Source: Phaeosaccion multiseriatum
Lineage: Eukaryota; Ochrophyta, other classes
Length of the DNA: 64,000 bases
Direction of reading: 5' to 3'
Assembly (NCBI GenBank): GCA_965112735.1
Contig: OZ218953.1
Span: 5,394,001-5,458,000, forward strand
Shown: positions 23,958-35,730 of the stretch, piece by piece
Layout: the number at the start of each line of letters is the position of its first letter
How positions within the stretch are numbered: the first letter of the stretch is position 1
The notes under the pieces: generated by a model
What the model saw: only the letters and a program-made list of their open reading frames with translations
The model's database searches: none
Told to the model about the DNA's origin: nothing
Position numbers and translations under genes: made by a program

Positions 23958-26900
23958 ATGAGCAGCGTGCGTGACGTGAGTCCTGCGCTCGCTCCTCTGG
24001 ATGCCGAGGGAGTCAGGGGGAGGACTGCGGCTGTCCCGTTGTGGAAAGGTCGAGAGCTGCTACTGGAGGCGGTACAGGAGGTGTTGTCCCAGTGGCTGAA
24101 AGGGAGTAGAGGAGAGGACTGCTGCGCTGGCCAGGAGAGGCAGCAGCAGGGCGACAGTGGAGAGGAGGCGCGTGGGGATGCCTTGCTGCACGTGCGTCGC
24201 ATACAAGTACGAGTGGACGACGAGGAGCTTGGCCATGACGCGCCACTCTGCTGGCTGCGGGCCCAGCAAGACCGGCAACAAGGCCCACACAACTTCGTGC
24301 CTCAGGTGCTATTCAGCACCCCAGGCGCTGTGGGAGGGGATGGGCCTGGAGGAGCAGACGGAGAGGAGGAAGAAGGAGGAGGGCTTGCCGATGGTGGTGT
24401 AGCCGCAGCGGGGCTAGGTGCAGCGTACAAGCTGGGAGGCGAAGGCGAGGTGTCTGCAGAGGCGGTGCGAGGCCTCGAGCACCTCCCTGGGCAGGTCCGC
24501 CTCTATGGGGGGGGGCGCTTCGACGCGGACACAATGGCGGCCGAGGAGTGGCGTGCCTTTGGAGGGTATTGCTTCATCTTGCCGACCCTGGAACTGCGAG
24601 TGGATGACAACGATGGCAGCGCTGACACCGCGAACGAAGGCGACTCTGACGCCCCAGTCCTTGCGGTGAACCTCTGCTGGAGTAGCGGCCCCGCGTGCTC
24701 CTCTTCGTTGTTACCATCGCTGACTGACGCTGCCTCGCGTGAGGACCTGCGTACTAGTATTGATCAGGCCTTGTCGCTGCTGGAGCGGATGCAGTGCCGG
24801 TATGTGCGGCCTGGCGAGGGAGGGACTCTGCCTCACTACGAGGGCTTGACAGAGAACGTGTCCAGAGCGGAGTGGGGCGACATGATGGGAGCGGCGCTGG
24901 AGGACTTGCAACAGGACAGGTGAGGCCGGCTTTTTGTAGAGCACCCACCAAGCCACTATTATCGGGGGGGGGGGGGGGGGTACTGAATACCAGAGAGTGG
25001 GGAAGAAGATGGACATGGCTTCGGTCCGACCAGGCATTGTCGCCGCTTTCCAGGACTGAGCGTCTTCGTGACATAATCTCCACCCCCCCCCCCACTGTTC
25101 ATGTCTGCAGGTATCGAAAGGTGGTGCTGGCCCGCAGCTCCACGCTGCGCTTCGGCTGCTCCGTGTCCCCCACCTCTGTACTGGCTCGCCTCGGCCTGCA
25201 CCAGCAACTGCAGTACCTCTTCTGTCTGCAGCTGGAGGAGGACCAGGCCTTTGTGTGTTGCACGCCCGAGAAGCTCTTCCGATTGGACAGGCGAGGAAGG
25301 GTGTACACGGAGGCGCTGGCGGGCACGAGGAGGAGGGGTGGGCAGCGGCAAGCGGAGGAGGAGGACGACGAGGATGAGGTGATGGAGAGAGAGCTGATGG
25401 CCTCCGCCAAGGACGGCGTGGAGAATTCAATTACGGTGGACTCGATAGTAGCGAGTCTGCAGAGAGCGGGGGCCGTGCAAGTGAAGGTTTCCGAGGTCCG
25501 AGTCAAGAAGTTGCGCTTCGTGCAGCACCTCCGTCGCGCCATCACGGGGGTCCTGGAGCAGGGAGAGGCAGAGGGGGGCGAGGGGGAGGTTTGTCGCGTG
25601 CCTCATGCGAATGGGACGCCGCATTCTCACTCCGCCGGCGATGGGAACGGAGAGCGGGGCGCCTCGGGCTTGAACGGGCACTCCAGCCCCCACTCCAGCA
25701 GCTCTGGCAGCAGCGGCAGTGGCGTCTCGCTGATGGAGGGGGCGCTTAGCTTGCTGCACCACTTGCACCCGACCCCCGCAGTCTGCGGCCAGCCCAAAGC
25801 TGAGGCCAAGGGCGTGATTCGCCGCCTCGAGCCCTTCGACCGCGGCTTCTACGCCGGCCCCGTGGGCTTCCTCTCGTCTACGGGCTGCGAGTTCGCTGTG
25901 GCCATCCGTAGCGCCCTCCTCTCCGGCACCAGCCCAGGCAAGCGCAAGCCAGGGCAAGGGCATGGCTCTGGTCAAAGCCAGCAGCAGGACCAAGAGCCGA
26001 GCGAAGGAGGAGGAGGAGGAGGAGGAGGAGGAGGAGGAGGAGGAGGAAGGGGGGGTTCTGCATTAGGAGGGTCTGAAGGCTGCACGCACCTGACAGTGTA
26101 CGCGGGCTGCGGCATCGTGCCGGGCTCCTCTGCGCAGGAGGAGTGGGTCGAGTCCGGTCCTGACGCCAAGATGAAGAACTACACCGCCCTCTTCTCCCCG
26201 CAGCCCTCCCTGTCCGGCCTGGTTAGCCTCAACGCTCTGTGGGCGGCGGCGGTGGTGGAGGAGCTGGTGCGGTTGGGTGTCTCCCACTTCTGCCTCTGCC
26301 CAGGCTCGCGCTCCACACCCCTGACGGTGGCAGTGGCTCGGCACCTGGGGGCCACTCACCTCGTCCACCACGACGAGAGGGGGGCGGCGTTTTACGCTGT
26401 GGGATTCGCCCGGGCCACGGGGAGGCCCTGCGTCGTCGTTACCACCTCAGGTCAGTGTTTTATCAACTTATAAGAGTCAACCTAAGAATTACGTATGTGT
26501 GGGTGTGTGTGGAGGGGGCGGGGGGCGGCAGAGGGACGGATAATGGGAGAGCAAGGCAGACGAGGAGTGGAGGTATAAAGTCTCACGTCCTCTCCCCCTC
26601 TCTCCCGCTCCACCCCCCCCCCCCGCTCTCTCTGCAGGGACAGCGGTGGCCAACCTGCTGCCCGGCGTGGCGGAGGCCAAGGAGGCAGGCCTGCCCCTGC
26701 TACTGCTCACCGCAGACCGCCCCTCGGAACTGCGCTGCACAGGAAGCAATCAGACCATAGATCAGGTCAGAAGGGGTCACAAGAGAAGAGCCTTGTTCTC
26801 TCATTCTCTCGTTCTCTCGTTCTCTCGTTCTCTCGTTTTCGTGCGTGTGTGTGTGTTGTGTCGCTCTTTCGTGGCCAGTCCTTGACAGGAGGAAGGTCTT

Positions 26901-29900
26901 CTTTCCCTTGCCCCTCCCTCGAGCCTTTCTCCCCCACTCACCCTTCACTCTCCCCCCGCCCCTCCCCGCGGCTCTTGTCCCTACCCACTACCCATACACC
27001 TCCGAGCAGGTGAAGATCTTCGGCGGCTTTGTGCGGTGGTTCAAAGACATGCCTTGCCCGTCCGACTCCGTCCCCCTCCAGTCTCTGCTCAGCGACATTG
27101 ACCACGCTGTGAGGCAGACGCGCATGGGGGATGGCAGTGGAAGGGGAGGCGCGGTGCACCTCAACTTCATGTTCAGAGAGAACCTTGCACCCGAGGGGGG
27201 CGCCGTCCGCGACGACGTGTCGGCAGGTGGGGTGTTACGTGGGGCAGTAGGTGGGGCCATTGGTTCACCAAGGCGGCGGTTGGGATGTAGCGCAAAGGGC
27301 AGAGCCAGAGGCGGATTGAGCGAAGGAATGACGCACTTGTGGCAGTGAAGGCGGTGGTGTAACCTTTTGGACCATGTCTGCCCTGCTCTATCCTGCTCTG
27401 CCCCGGCCTGGCCGCTCACACCATGTACTCGCTCCTGGCGGCCCTGTGTCCCCCCTTCCCCTTTCTCTCTGTCAGGTGCCCAGAAGAGCAGGGATCTGAG
27501 CGAGTGGCAGCGCTGGTGCGTGGAGGGACACAGAGTGATCCAGTGGGAGAGAGGATGTCGCCCCTTCACACAGAGCCTGGGCCGCCAAGTCGTCCCCTGC
27601 CTTGCCCCCATCGCGGTCTCGCTGCTCGGGCCCCGCACCCGACAAGGGTTGCTCGTGGTGGGGTCGCTGGGCGGACCCTCAGACAGAGCCGCAGTGCGCT
27701 TCCTTGCCGAGTCCGTGCTGAACGGGTGGCCCGTCTTCGCCGACATCCAGTCGGGGCTGCGCACTCTCCTCAGCCCGCGAGTCAATGTGCAGCACTACGA
27801 CCACTTGCTGCTGTCGCCATTTGTGGAGGCAGGCTTGGTGCCGGATGTGATTCTGCAGATTGGCAGCCCTGTGGTGTCCAAGCGCCTGCAGGCCTTCCTC
27901 ACCAAAAGGGCGTGGACATCGGAAGCAAGCGTATTTGTCTCTACATCGAGTGGCAGGCACGACCCCGGGCTGTGCCTTACGCACACTGTGGAGTGCGATG
28001 TGGTGCACTTTGTGCAGCAGATGAGCGCTGAGCAGGCCAGGATCAAGACGAGAGAGCAGCAGAGGCAGCAGTTGGTGATACAGCAGCAGGAATCCACCAA
28101 GTGGTTGCTGGAGCTGGATAGCCGCGTGTCACCGGCCTTGCTAGGGGAGATTCGGAACCCCCCAAGCCCCGCACTAGAGCCACCGGCAGCACCAGTTGGT
28201 AGTACGGCACCACCGCCAGCAGCGACCGCGGTCGAAGTGGACGGAGGGCAGGGAGGGCAGAGAGAGGGCTTCGCGGAGGGGGGACGGTTGACGGAGCCAT
28301 TTGTAGCACTGCACGTCGCAGAGGCGGAGACGGAAGGGAGAGCGTCAGCGCAGAGGGGTCTCTTTCTGTCCAACAGCATGGCCGTCAGGGATGTGGACTT
28401 CTTCTGCTCTGCGCAGCCGCTGCGAGGAAGGGCTCCGTCCAGGGGAGGGGCGGGCTCGTCAGGAGGGGCAGCAGCACAGCCACCGCAGCGAATCGGAGGG
28501 GGAGGAGGGAGGAGGAGGAGGCGGCGAAGGCCTCAGGCAGTGGCTGTGAATCGCGGATGCAGCGGGATTGACGGCATCATCAGCTCCGCCTTGGGCTACG
28601 CGGAGGGCCTGAAGAGGCCCGTTACTCTCCTGCTCGGGGACATGACGGCCCTGCACGACGTGAACGCCATCCACCTGCTGGGCAGCGGTCTAGTGGCCAG
28701 CGGCAGGGGGGGCGGGGCAGGGGCACTGGGCTCTCCGCCGCTGTGCATGGTGTGCGTGAACAACGGAGGGAGCGGCATCTTCTCCTTCCTGCCCATCGCA
28801 CGCCACATCGACGTGTTCTCCCCATTCTTCAACACGCCGCACAAAGTAAGCTTCGAGGGCATTTGCTCGAGCTTCGGCGTCGCCTACTTCCGCTGCCTCA
28901 CAGTGGAGGCATTTGTCAGAGCCTATGCACGGGCAAGGGACATGGGAACGCCCTGCTTTATCGAAGCGGTGACGGTCGAAACCCTCCCTGGCCCTGGTGG
29001 TGGTGAGGTGGAGAGGGAGAGAGGGCAAGCCAATGTATCGGTGCACCGCTGCTTGGGCGACGTTTGCAGACAGAGCGCAGAGAGAGAGATGGTGCCGCAT
29101 CTGGCCTGGGAGTTCACCCCTGGGGTCATCAGCAACAGCAACGGCAACAGCAACGGCAGCAGCACTGGAGTCGGGGGAGGGGGGGGAGGGGGTAAGAGAG
29201 GGCGGTGGCGGCAAAGAGGGGGGGCGGACTGCACAAGGGCACAGGCTCCTGTTCTGCTGCTACTGCACGGCTTCATGGGAAGCATGAGGGACTTTGACGC
29301 GATGGTACCGCTCCTCGCCAGGAACGGGCACGACTGTGTGGTGCTGGACCTGCCGGGACACGGCCAGTCAGGGCAGTCGGGCGGTCCCTCGCCAGATGGA
29401 GGAGGAGGAGGAGGAGGAGGAGGCAGCGCGAGCTTGACGCTGGAGGCGGCGGCTGCGGGGGTGGAGAGGGTGCTCCATGAGGTGCTTTCTGACCAGCCAA
29501 GAGAGGGGGGGGTGTGCCGGGGTGTGGTAGTGGTGGGCTATTCTCTAGGGGGGAGGGTGGCCATGCAGCTCATGCAGCAGCGCCCCTCGCTGGTAATGGG
29601 ATTCGTTGCCCTGTCGGCTAACTTCGGACTGCGCACCAATGGAGAGAGGGTGCAGCGCTGGAGGAAGGATGTCGTCACTGCGGCCAGGCTTTGTTCCACC
29701 GCAGCAGCCACGCGAGGAGGAGGAGGAGGAGGAGGAAGAGGACAGTACGAGGCGTTTCTGCGCTGGTGGTACTCACTGCCCATCTTCGGCAGGCTCCAAT
29801 CCGAGAGAGAGGCGGTACTGGAGAGCATGATTCACAGGAGGCTCGCATCAGGCGGGCAGCCCTCTGTGCTGAGTGAAGTGCTTCTGTCCATGTCAGTCGC

Positions 29901-32196
29901 TCAGCAGGCCGACCATTGGGACAGCCTGGCCTCTTCAAAAGGAGCCTCCTCTAGAGGGGCAGGGGCGGGTTGCCCGGTGCTGCTCGTGGCCGGGGAGGAG
30001 GATGAAAAGTACGTGGACTCGTACAGTGCACACCTCAAGCGGGTGGGGGGACGGCGGTATAACGCAGAGGACGGGGAGGAAGGGAACGGAGACCTCCGGC
30101 ACACAGCTGGCAGCGACGGTGGTGATGGGCGTATTGGAGGACCGAGGGGAGGACCAAAAAAGGAGGGGCAGATAGGCCCAAATGGCGTACCGATTGGGGC
30201 AGCTGCGGACAGGGCGTTGGGGGGAGGGCAGGCGGCGAAGGGGGGTGCCGCCGCTGACCCAGCCCATACGGACCGAGAGGGCAGTCCTTGTGCAGCAGAG
30301 GGAGCAAGCGAGGGAACAAGCCCAATGCTGTCTCTGGCCGTCATCCCAGGCTGTGGCCACGCCTTGCCGGCGGAGGCCCCAGAGGAGGTGTGTCGGCTTA
30401 TCCGAAGCTTCGCTTCTTCTCTGCCGGTGGGGGCAGCAGGCGGGGAGGAACAAGACGAGGGCGATGGCCATGACGATGGCCATGACGACAGGGATGTGAG
30501 CGTGGGCATAGGAGTGACCATCGACTCGCTCGAGACGGAGCGCATGTGTGTGCCCCTGCGGAGGCCCCTGCTGCTCAGCAGGGGGGGCAGCATCGAGACA
30601 AGGGACGGGGTGTTGGTGCGATTGACCGCCACCGCGACAAGCACGAACAGCAGCAGCAGCAGCAGCGGCAGCGGCAGCGGCAGGAGTGGGAGTCGTAGAG
30701 GGCAGGGTCGTGTTGTGTGTCGCGGCGTGGGGGAGGCTTGCCCCCTTCCCCATTTCCACCCTGAGTCGTGGCAGGAGGCCGAGGCTCAGCTGCAGCAAAT
30801 GGGCCCTCGGATGGCCGGAGTTGCGCTTCCTCTATCGCTGGCCAGGCTGGACGGAGCCCTAGCCAGGCTCTTGCACGCGCGCTGGGGAGGAAAGGGGCCT
30901 TTGTTGCCTTCCGTCGTGGCTGCGCTGGAGATGGCCGTTCTGCACGTGCTGGCGGCAGCGCAGAGCACCAACATTTCCTTGCTCGTGGCTAGGGCAAGGG
31001 GATGCAAAGCGCGCTCCCACGTGCTCATCAACAGCCTCGCCACGAGGGAGGACAGGGCAGTAAGTCAAGGGGGGGCAGTGAGTCAGGGGGTGAAAGTGGT
31101 CAAGGTCAAGGTCGGAGCAGCGGACAGCAGCCCTGACAAGGACGCGGCTCGAGTGCGCGAGGTGAGTGAGTGCGTGCGTGCGTGAGTGAGTGCGTGAGTG
31201 CGTGAGTGAGTTGAAAGTCTGTCTCTGGACACTGCGCTACAATGTATTGACTCGTTTCCTTTGGATGGCTTGCTGCCTACCCCCTGGCTGCAGGTGCTGG
31301 CAAGCAGCAGAAGCAGCTGCAGTCCTTCTCAAGAGGTTCGGCTGCGCTTGGACGCCAACCAGGCCTGGTCCTTGGACGAGGCCCTCCGATTCGCAGAGGC
31401 CTTGCGGGGGGGGGGTGACGGCGTTATCGATCACATCGACTACATAGAGGAGCCCCTTAGAGACCCCACCCCACAGCGCCTCAGAGCCTTCTTCGAGCGC
31501 TCCAACGGACTGCACTACGCCCTCGACGAGAGCCTCTTGCTGCTGCGGCAAGGCGAGGAGGGGGAGGGGGAGGGGGAGGAAGGGGAGAGGGGGGGAAGGA
31601 GGAGCAGGGGAGGCTCGGCGGGGGAGGGAGAGAAGGAAGAGAGCTTCGAGTGGAGCGAGGCCGACGTTTTAGGCTTGCTGCAGCTGGAGGAGCCCTGGGC
31701 AGGGGGCTGCAGAGCTCTCGTGGTGAAGCCCACTCTGTACGGGGGCCTGGAGAGGTGCCTGGCCTTGGCCCGCCTCATCGCTGAGGCCGACGCATGCAGA
31801 GTAGATGGAGCTCACAAGTCCAGCAGTAGCAACGGCAACAAGCAGAGCACAGGCGGAATCTCCATGGCCATCCCCACCAGCGAGCACGGCCAAGAGCGTG
31901 ACCGAGTGAATGTAAGACAAGGCCACGTGTCGCTGGTGCTGAGTGCCGCCTTCGAAGGCAGCGTCGCTCTCTGTCACCTGACCATGCTCGGGGCGGTGCT
32001 GGGCCCCGAGGGGGAGGGTGTGCACCACGGCCTGGGCACGTTCGCGATGCTGCGGCTGCGGCAAGGACACATGACGAGGGGGAGGGGGGGCGCCGTGGCC
32101 GCTGCTGCCGCCGTTCGGAGGGACGGAGGGGCCTTGCAGATTGGGCCGTGCCAGGCGCTCTTAGACGAGGTCGCCTGTGGTGGCCAGGAAGCGTAA
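23958..32196 (+). CDS. PHYLLO: PHYLLO: fused isochorismate synthase-SEPHCHC synthase-SHCHC synthase-OSB synthase (MenF-MenD-MenH-MenC)
   Basis: Six exons: 23958-24919, 25111-26450, 26638-26765, 27010-27226, 27476-31161 and 31294-32196; all junctions keep frame. MenF is complete: [12 protein letters not shown] early, then [22 protein letters not shown] and [17 protein letters not shown]. MenD has [51 protein letters not shown] and the thiamine-diphosphate part [15 protein letters not shown]. MenH (alpha/beta hydrolase) has [13 protein letters not shown], nucleophile motif GYSLGGR and GCGHALP. MenC (enolase superfamily) has the catalytic VKVKVG, metal ligands in [14 protein letters not shown] and ALDES, and Lys in VVKPTLYGG. 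Together these convert chorismate and 2-oxoglutarate to o-succinylbenzoate for phylloquinone. Land-plant PHYLLO is ordered F-D-C-H with a truncated MenF; here the order is F-D-H-C and MenF is whole. No clear plastid leader. Long poly-Gly and Ser inserts join the domains. Confidence 0.95.
28060..28089 (+). repeat. CAG-TTGGTGATACAG-CAG element in the MenD coding exon
   Basis: TTGGTGATACAG at 28072-28083, flanked by CAGAGGCAGCAG and CAGCAG, is translated in frame as QQLVIQQQ between two MenD segments. The orientation is the same as other exonic copies. Confidence 0.85.
31162..31211. repeat. (GTGAGTGCGT)n array starting at a 5' splice site
   Basis: The last PHYLLO intron begins GTGAGTGAGTGCGTGCGTGC and continues as GAGT/GCGT units to about 31211. 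Confidence 0.8.
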
Positions 32197-32207
32197 TAAA
32201 AAATAAA
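32195..32207 (+). terminator. Poly(A) signal pair at PHYLLO 3' end
   Basis: AATAAA at 32195-32200 overlaps the TAA stop codon of PHYLLO, and a second AATAAA lies at 32202-32207. The AT-rich repeat region begins just downstream. Confidence 0.6.
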
Positions 32208-32246
32208 AAAAATTGAAGTACATATACTGTGTTTCAAAAGGGGTAC

Positions 32247-32536
32247 TACTGTGATTTCGCGGTTGAGTGGCACTTTTGACGCCCCGTGAATTTTTTTTGA
32301 CGCCAAGTGACGATTACTTTGACGACGTTTGACGACGTTTGAATCCCTTTTTTTTTTTTTACTCATTTTAAAGCCCTGTTTGATATTTTTAATTTAATAT
32401 CAAACAGGGCTTTAAAATGAGTAAAAAAAAAAAAAGGGATTCAAACGTCGTCAAACGTCGTCAAAGTAATCGTCACTTGGCGTCAAAAAAAATTCACGGG
32501 GCGTCAAAAGTGCCACTCAACCGCGAAATCACAGTA
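32247..32536. mobile_element. Foldback MITE-like element 1, near-perfect inverted repeat
   Basis: Starts TA-CTGTGATTTCGCGGTTGAG at 32247 and ends with the reverse complement, CTCAACCGCGAAATCACAG-TA, at 32536. The two arms, about 145 bases each, match almost completely around a centre near 32391. Internal units are TTTGACGACG and TTTGACGCC. The flanking TA dinucleotide suggests a Tc1/mariner-type TA target duplication. It encodes no credible protein, since the arms yield the same short peptide from both strands. AT-rich, unlike its surroundings. Confidence 0.8.
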
Positions 32537-32611
32537 ATAATGAATAATAATGAATTAACGGAGAAGAGAAGAGAAGAACGTCAAGTGCCATCTAGGAGAT
32601 TTTGTATTGTC

Positions 32612-33517
32612 TACTGTGATTTGGCGGTTTGAGTGGCACTTTTGACGCCCCATTAATTTTTTTTGACGCCAAATGACGATTTTTTTGACGACGTTTGACG
32701 ACGTTTGACGACGCTTTAGCCCCATATTTGACACCCTTTGACGCCCTTTTATCTTAATTCGCCTTAATTTCGTCTAAAAAAAACACGTAAAAAAAAATCA
32801 CGGAAAAGGGCGTCAAAGGGCGTCAAAGAGCGTCAAAAGTCGTCAAACGTCGTCAAAGTAATCGTCGTTTGGCGTCAAAAAAAAATCACGGGGCGTCAAA
32901 AGTGCCACTTACTGTGATTTCGCGGTTGAGTGGCACTTTTGACGCCCAATTACGCCCCATTAATTTTTTTTTACGCCAAATGACGATTTTTTTGACGACG
33001 TTTGACGACGTTTGACGACGCTTTAGCCCCCTATTTGACGCCCTTTGACGCCTTTTGACGCTCTTTGACGCCCTTTTCCGTGATTTTTTTTACGTGATTT
33101 TTTTAGACGAAATTAAGGCGAATTAAGATAAAAGGGCGTCAAAGTGCGTCAAAGGGCGTCAAAGGGCGTCAAATAGGGGGCTAAAGCGTCGTCAAACGTC
33201 GTCAAACGTCGTCAAAAAAATCGTCATTTGGCGTAAAAAAAAATTAATGGGGCGTAATTGGGCGTCAAAAGTGCCACTCAACCGCGAAATCACAGTAACC
33301 GCGAAATCACAGTAACCGTGATTTTTTTTTACGTGATTTTTTTTAGACGAAATTAAGGCGAATTACGACAAAAGGGCGTCAATGTGCGTCAAAGGGCGTC
33401 AAAGGGCGTCAAATAGGGGGCTAAAGCGTCGTCAAACGTCGTCAAAAAAATCGTCATTTGGCGTCAAAAAAAATTAATGGGGTGTCAAAAGTGCCACTCA
33501 AATGCCAAATCACAGTA
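32612..33517. mobile_element. Foldback MITE-like element 2 (outer), interrupted by element 3
   Basis: The left end TA-CTGTGATTTGGCGGTTTGAG (32612) pairs with the right end CTCAAATGCCAAATCACAG-TA (33517). The GATTTGGC variant is shared by these two ends and differs from elements 1 and 3. Its middle is broken at 32910 by element 3. After element 3 there is a second copy of CCGCGAAATCACAGTA (to about 33313). The internal arm repeats TTTGACGACG and GGGCGTCAAA. Confidence 0.65.
32910..33297. mobile_element. Foldback MITE-like element 3, nested in element 2
   Basis: Begins TA-CTGTGATTTCGCGGTTGAG at 32910 and ends CCGCGAAATCACAG-TA at 33297, with long inverted arms centred near 33100. It shares its terminal sequence with element 1 and sits inside element 2. 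Confidence 0.7.
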
Positions 33518-33780
33518 ATTCGCCTTATTTCTGTCTAAAAAATTACGTAAAAAAAAATCACGGAAAAGGGGGGGACGCTCTTTGACGCCCTTTGACGCCC
33601 TTTTCCATGATTTTTTTTTCCGTGATTTTTTTTAGACGAAAATAAGGCGAATTAAGATAAATGGGCGTCAAAGGACGTCAAAGTGCGTCAAATAGGGCTT
33701 TAAAGTGGGGTTCAAACGTCGTCAAAGGAATCGTCATTTGGCGTAAAAAAAAATTACGGCCGACCGTATCACCAAATGCT
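33518..33780. mobile_element. Degraded foldback element fragment
   Basis: Contains the same internal modules (TTCGCCTTATTT, AAATCACGGAAAAGGG, TTTGACGCCC and GTCGTCAAA) around a centre near 33610, but lacks clear terminal repeats. A partial match to the dispersed 12-mer (GTATCACCAA, 33766-33775) follows. Confidence 0.5.
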
Positions 33781-33901
33781 GCGTTTCCGTGATTCTTTCC
33801 GTACTCATCTTCTTTTTTTCCCCTCTCTCTCGTCTTATAATCCCCTCCTTCTCTACCGTGTAGTCTAGAACTCCTTACTTGTTTGTAATGCTACGTCCTT
33901 A
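33781..33901 (+). promoter_or_regulatory. Upstream region of tRNA dimethylallyltransferase with TATA-like box
   Basis: TTATAA at 33835-33840 lies 62 bases upstream of the ATG at 33902, after a pyrimidine-rich stretch. This non-repeat segment is only about 120 bp, so foldback elements lie close to the start of the gene. Confidence 0.4.
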
Positions 33902-34871
33902 ATGGCGGGGGAGGAAAGTGTTGCCGCAATCGCAGCAGCTACATCAGCAGCCTCGCCTACAGTATCTCCAACGGAAGCAGGTTCAACGCAGGGGAGGCAA
34001 CCTCTCCTCGTTATTGCAGGAGCGACGGGTGAGAAGCAGTATTAGTAGCCCTTTCCCCCCATGGATAAGCTTACGCTGTGCTACCCTCTCCTCCCTGCCT
34101 CTTCTCAGGCACAGGGAAGACACGATTGGCTGTGGAGCTTGCCCTCGCGTTAAATGGAGAAGTCATCAATGCAGATGCCATGCAGCTCTACGAGGGCCTC
34201 GAGGTAAGTACTCTCCCGCCCAAAGCGCCGCAGTCTAAACCTCACTCACGAGCTGCAACGGTATCCTCTTCGGAACCCCTCCCTACCTCTGTCCTCGCTG
34301 GTCATCTCATACGACATGTCCACGGCAGGTGGCGACGGCGAAGGCAACGACGGAGGAGCAGCGAGGGGTGCCGCACCACTTGTTGGGGTGCGTAGACCCC
34401 CGCAAGGCCATCACCGTACGCGAGTTCCGCGGTCTGGCATTGGCGGCCATTGAAGATGTGGCGGGCAGAGGGAAGCTCCCCATCCTTGTGGGCGGAACCA
34501 ACTATTACATCGAGGCGGTGCTGTGGCCCTCTGCTCTACTGAAGCAGGAGAGCACAAATGACACGAAGGATTGTCCGCCTCTGGAGCAGCACCACCGGCG
34601 GCAGCGGAAGGAGCTGCAGCAGTGGGCCGCGGAGGTCAGGGAAGGGAAAGAGTCCGTGGATCAGGAACACGGGGAAGCCCTCCCTCCTCCTCCCTCTCAC
34701 GCGCAGGGGCATCGCCCGCAGGGGCAGCAGGGCTCTCTGTATGAGGCTCTGTGCCGCGTGGACCCTGCCCGCGCAAACGTTTTGCACCCCAACGATACAC
34801 GCAAGATACGCAGGAGCCTCGAGGTCTTCCGCCAGACGGGGCGGCCGCACAGCGAAATCATCAAGGAAGGT

Positions 34872-34907
<36 letters not shown>

Positions 34908-35688
34908 GAGGAGGAGGATGGTGGCGAGGTTCCTCGGCGGAGTGAGAGCAGTGGCAACGGGGGCAGCATGAGTGCGACGAAAGGAGGAGAGGAGCGGGAA
35001 ACGGAGACCGAGACGGAGACCTGTCTCTTCCACGCCGCGGTGCTGTGGGTGGACGCGGATTGGGACGTGCTGAAGGAGAGACTGCACAGAAGGGTGGACA
35101 GCATGCTCTCCAGAGGGCTGCTGAGGGAGGTGTGCCAGGCATACTCCACCTTTCCTGCTGCTATTGCAAGTGGTAGTCATGCCAAGGGGCAGGGGAAGGG
35201 CGAGGAGAAGGAGGGGAAGGAGGAGAGCGGAAGAGCAGCGAATTGGGACTTTGAGCATGGGCTGATGCAGGCCATCGGATTCAAGGAGTTTATGCCCTTC
35301 CTGCGGATGCTGAGCGGAGGAGGGCAGAGGGAAGGGGGAGAGGAGGGGGGGGGGGTGGGCTTGAAAGACCACCATCCCACGACTGGTGCGTCGGGACAGA
35401 CTGAGAGCCCGAAACACGCCCAAACTCGGATTCAGCGCCTTGGCGCAAACCCGAGCACGAGCGAGGCGGACTTGAGTCCAGAGCAGCGCAAAGTGCTCGG
35501 GCAGTGCCTGGATAAGCTCAAGACTAGCACCACAAGGTATGCGCGCACCCAGATCAAGTGGATTCGCAAACGCTTCGCCGCCGCGCCGTCCACAGTGACG
35601 AGCAGGAGGAGGTACCACACGTATCGAGTGGACACCACAGAGGTAGGGCGAGCTCTTGCTGGTGTATCACCAGCTGCCCCTCCTCCTC

Positions 35689-35730
<42 letters not shown>

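Noticed and set aside
24963-24980. Long G run in a PHYLLO intron (and others at about 20078-20092, 57471-57488) as a functional quadruplex
   Set aside because: Homopolymer runs are common across this window and often sit in introns; nothing singles these out.
32366-32632. Identical short Lys/Arg-rich reading frames on both strands starting MSKKKKRD
   Set aside because: They are the two arms of foldback element 1 read in opposite directions; there is no gene context and the composition follows the repeat.
34861-34906. CAG array in the tRNA dimethylallyltransferase exon as another copy of the dispersed element
   Set aside because: It has the triplet repeat but not the TTGGTGATACAG core, so it is counted as a plain poly-Q microsatellite. 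The same applies to the CTG arrays near 20180 and 59478.
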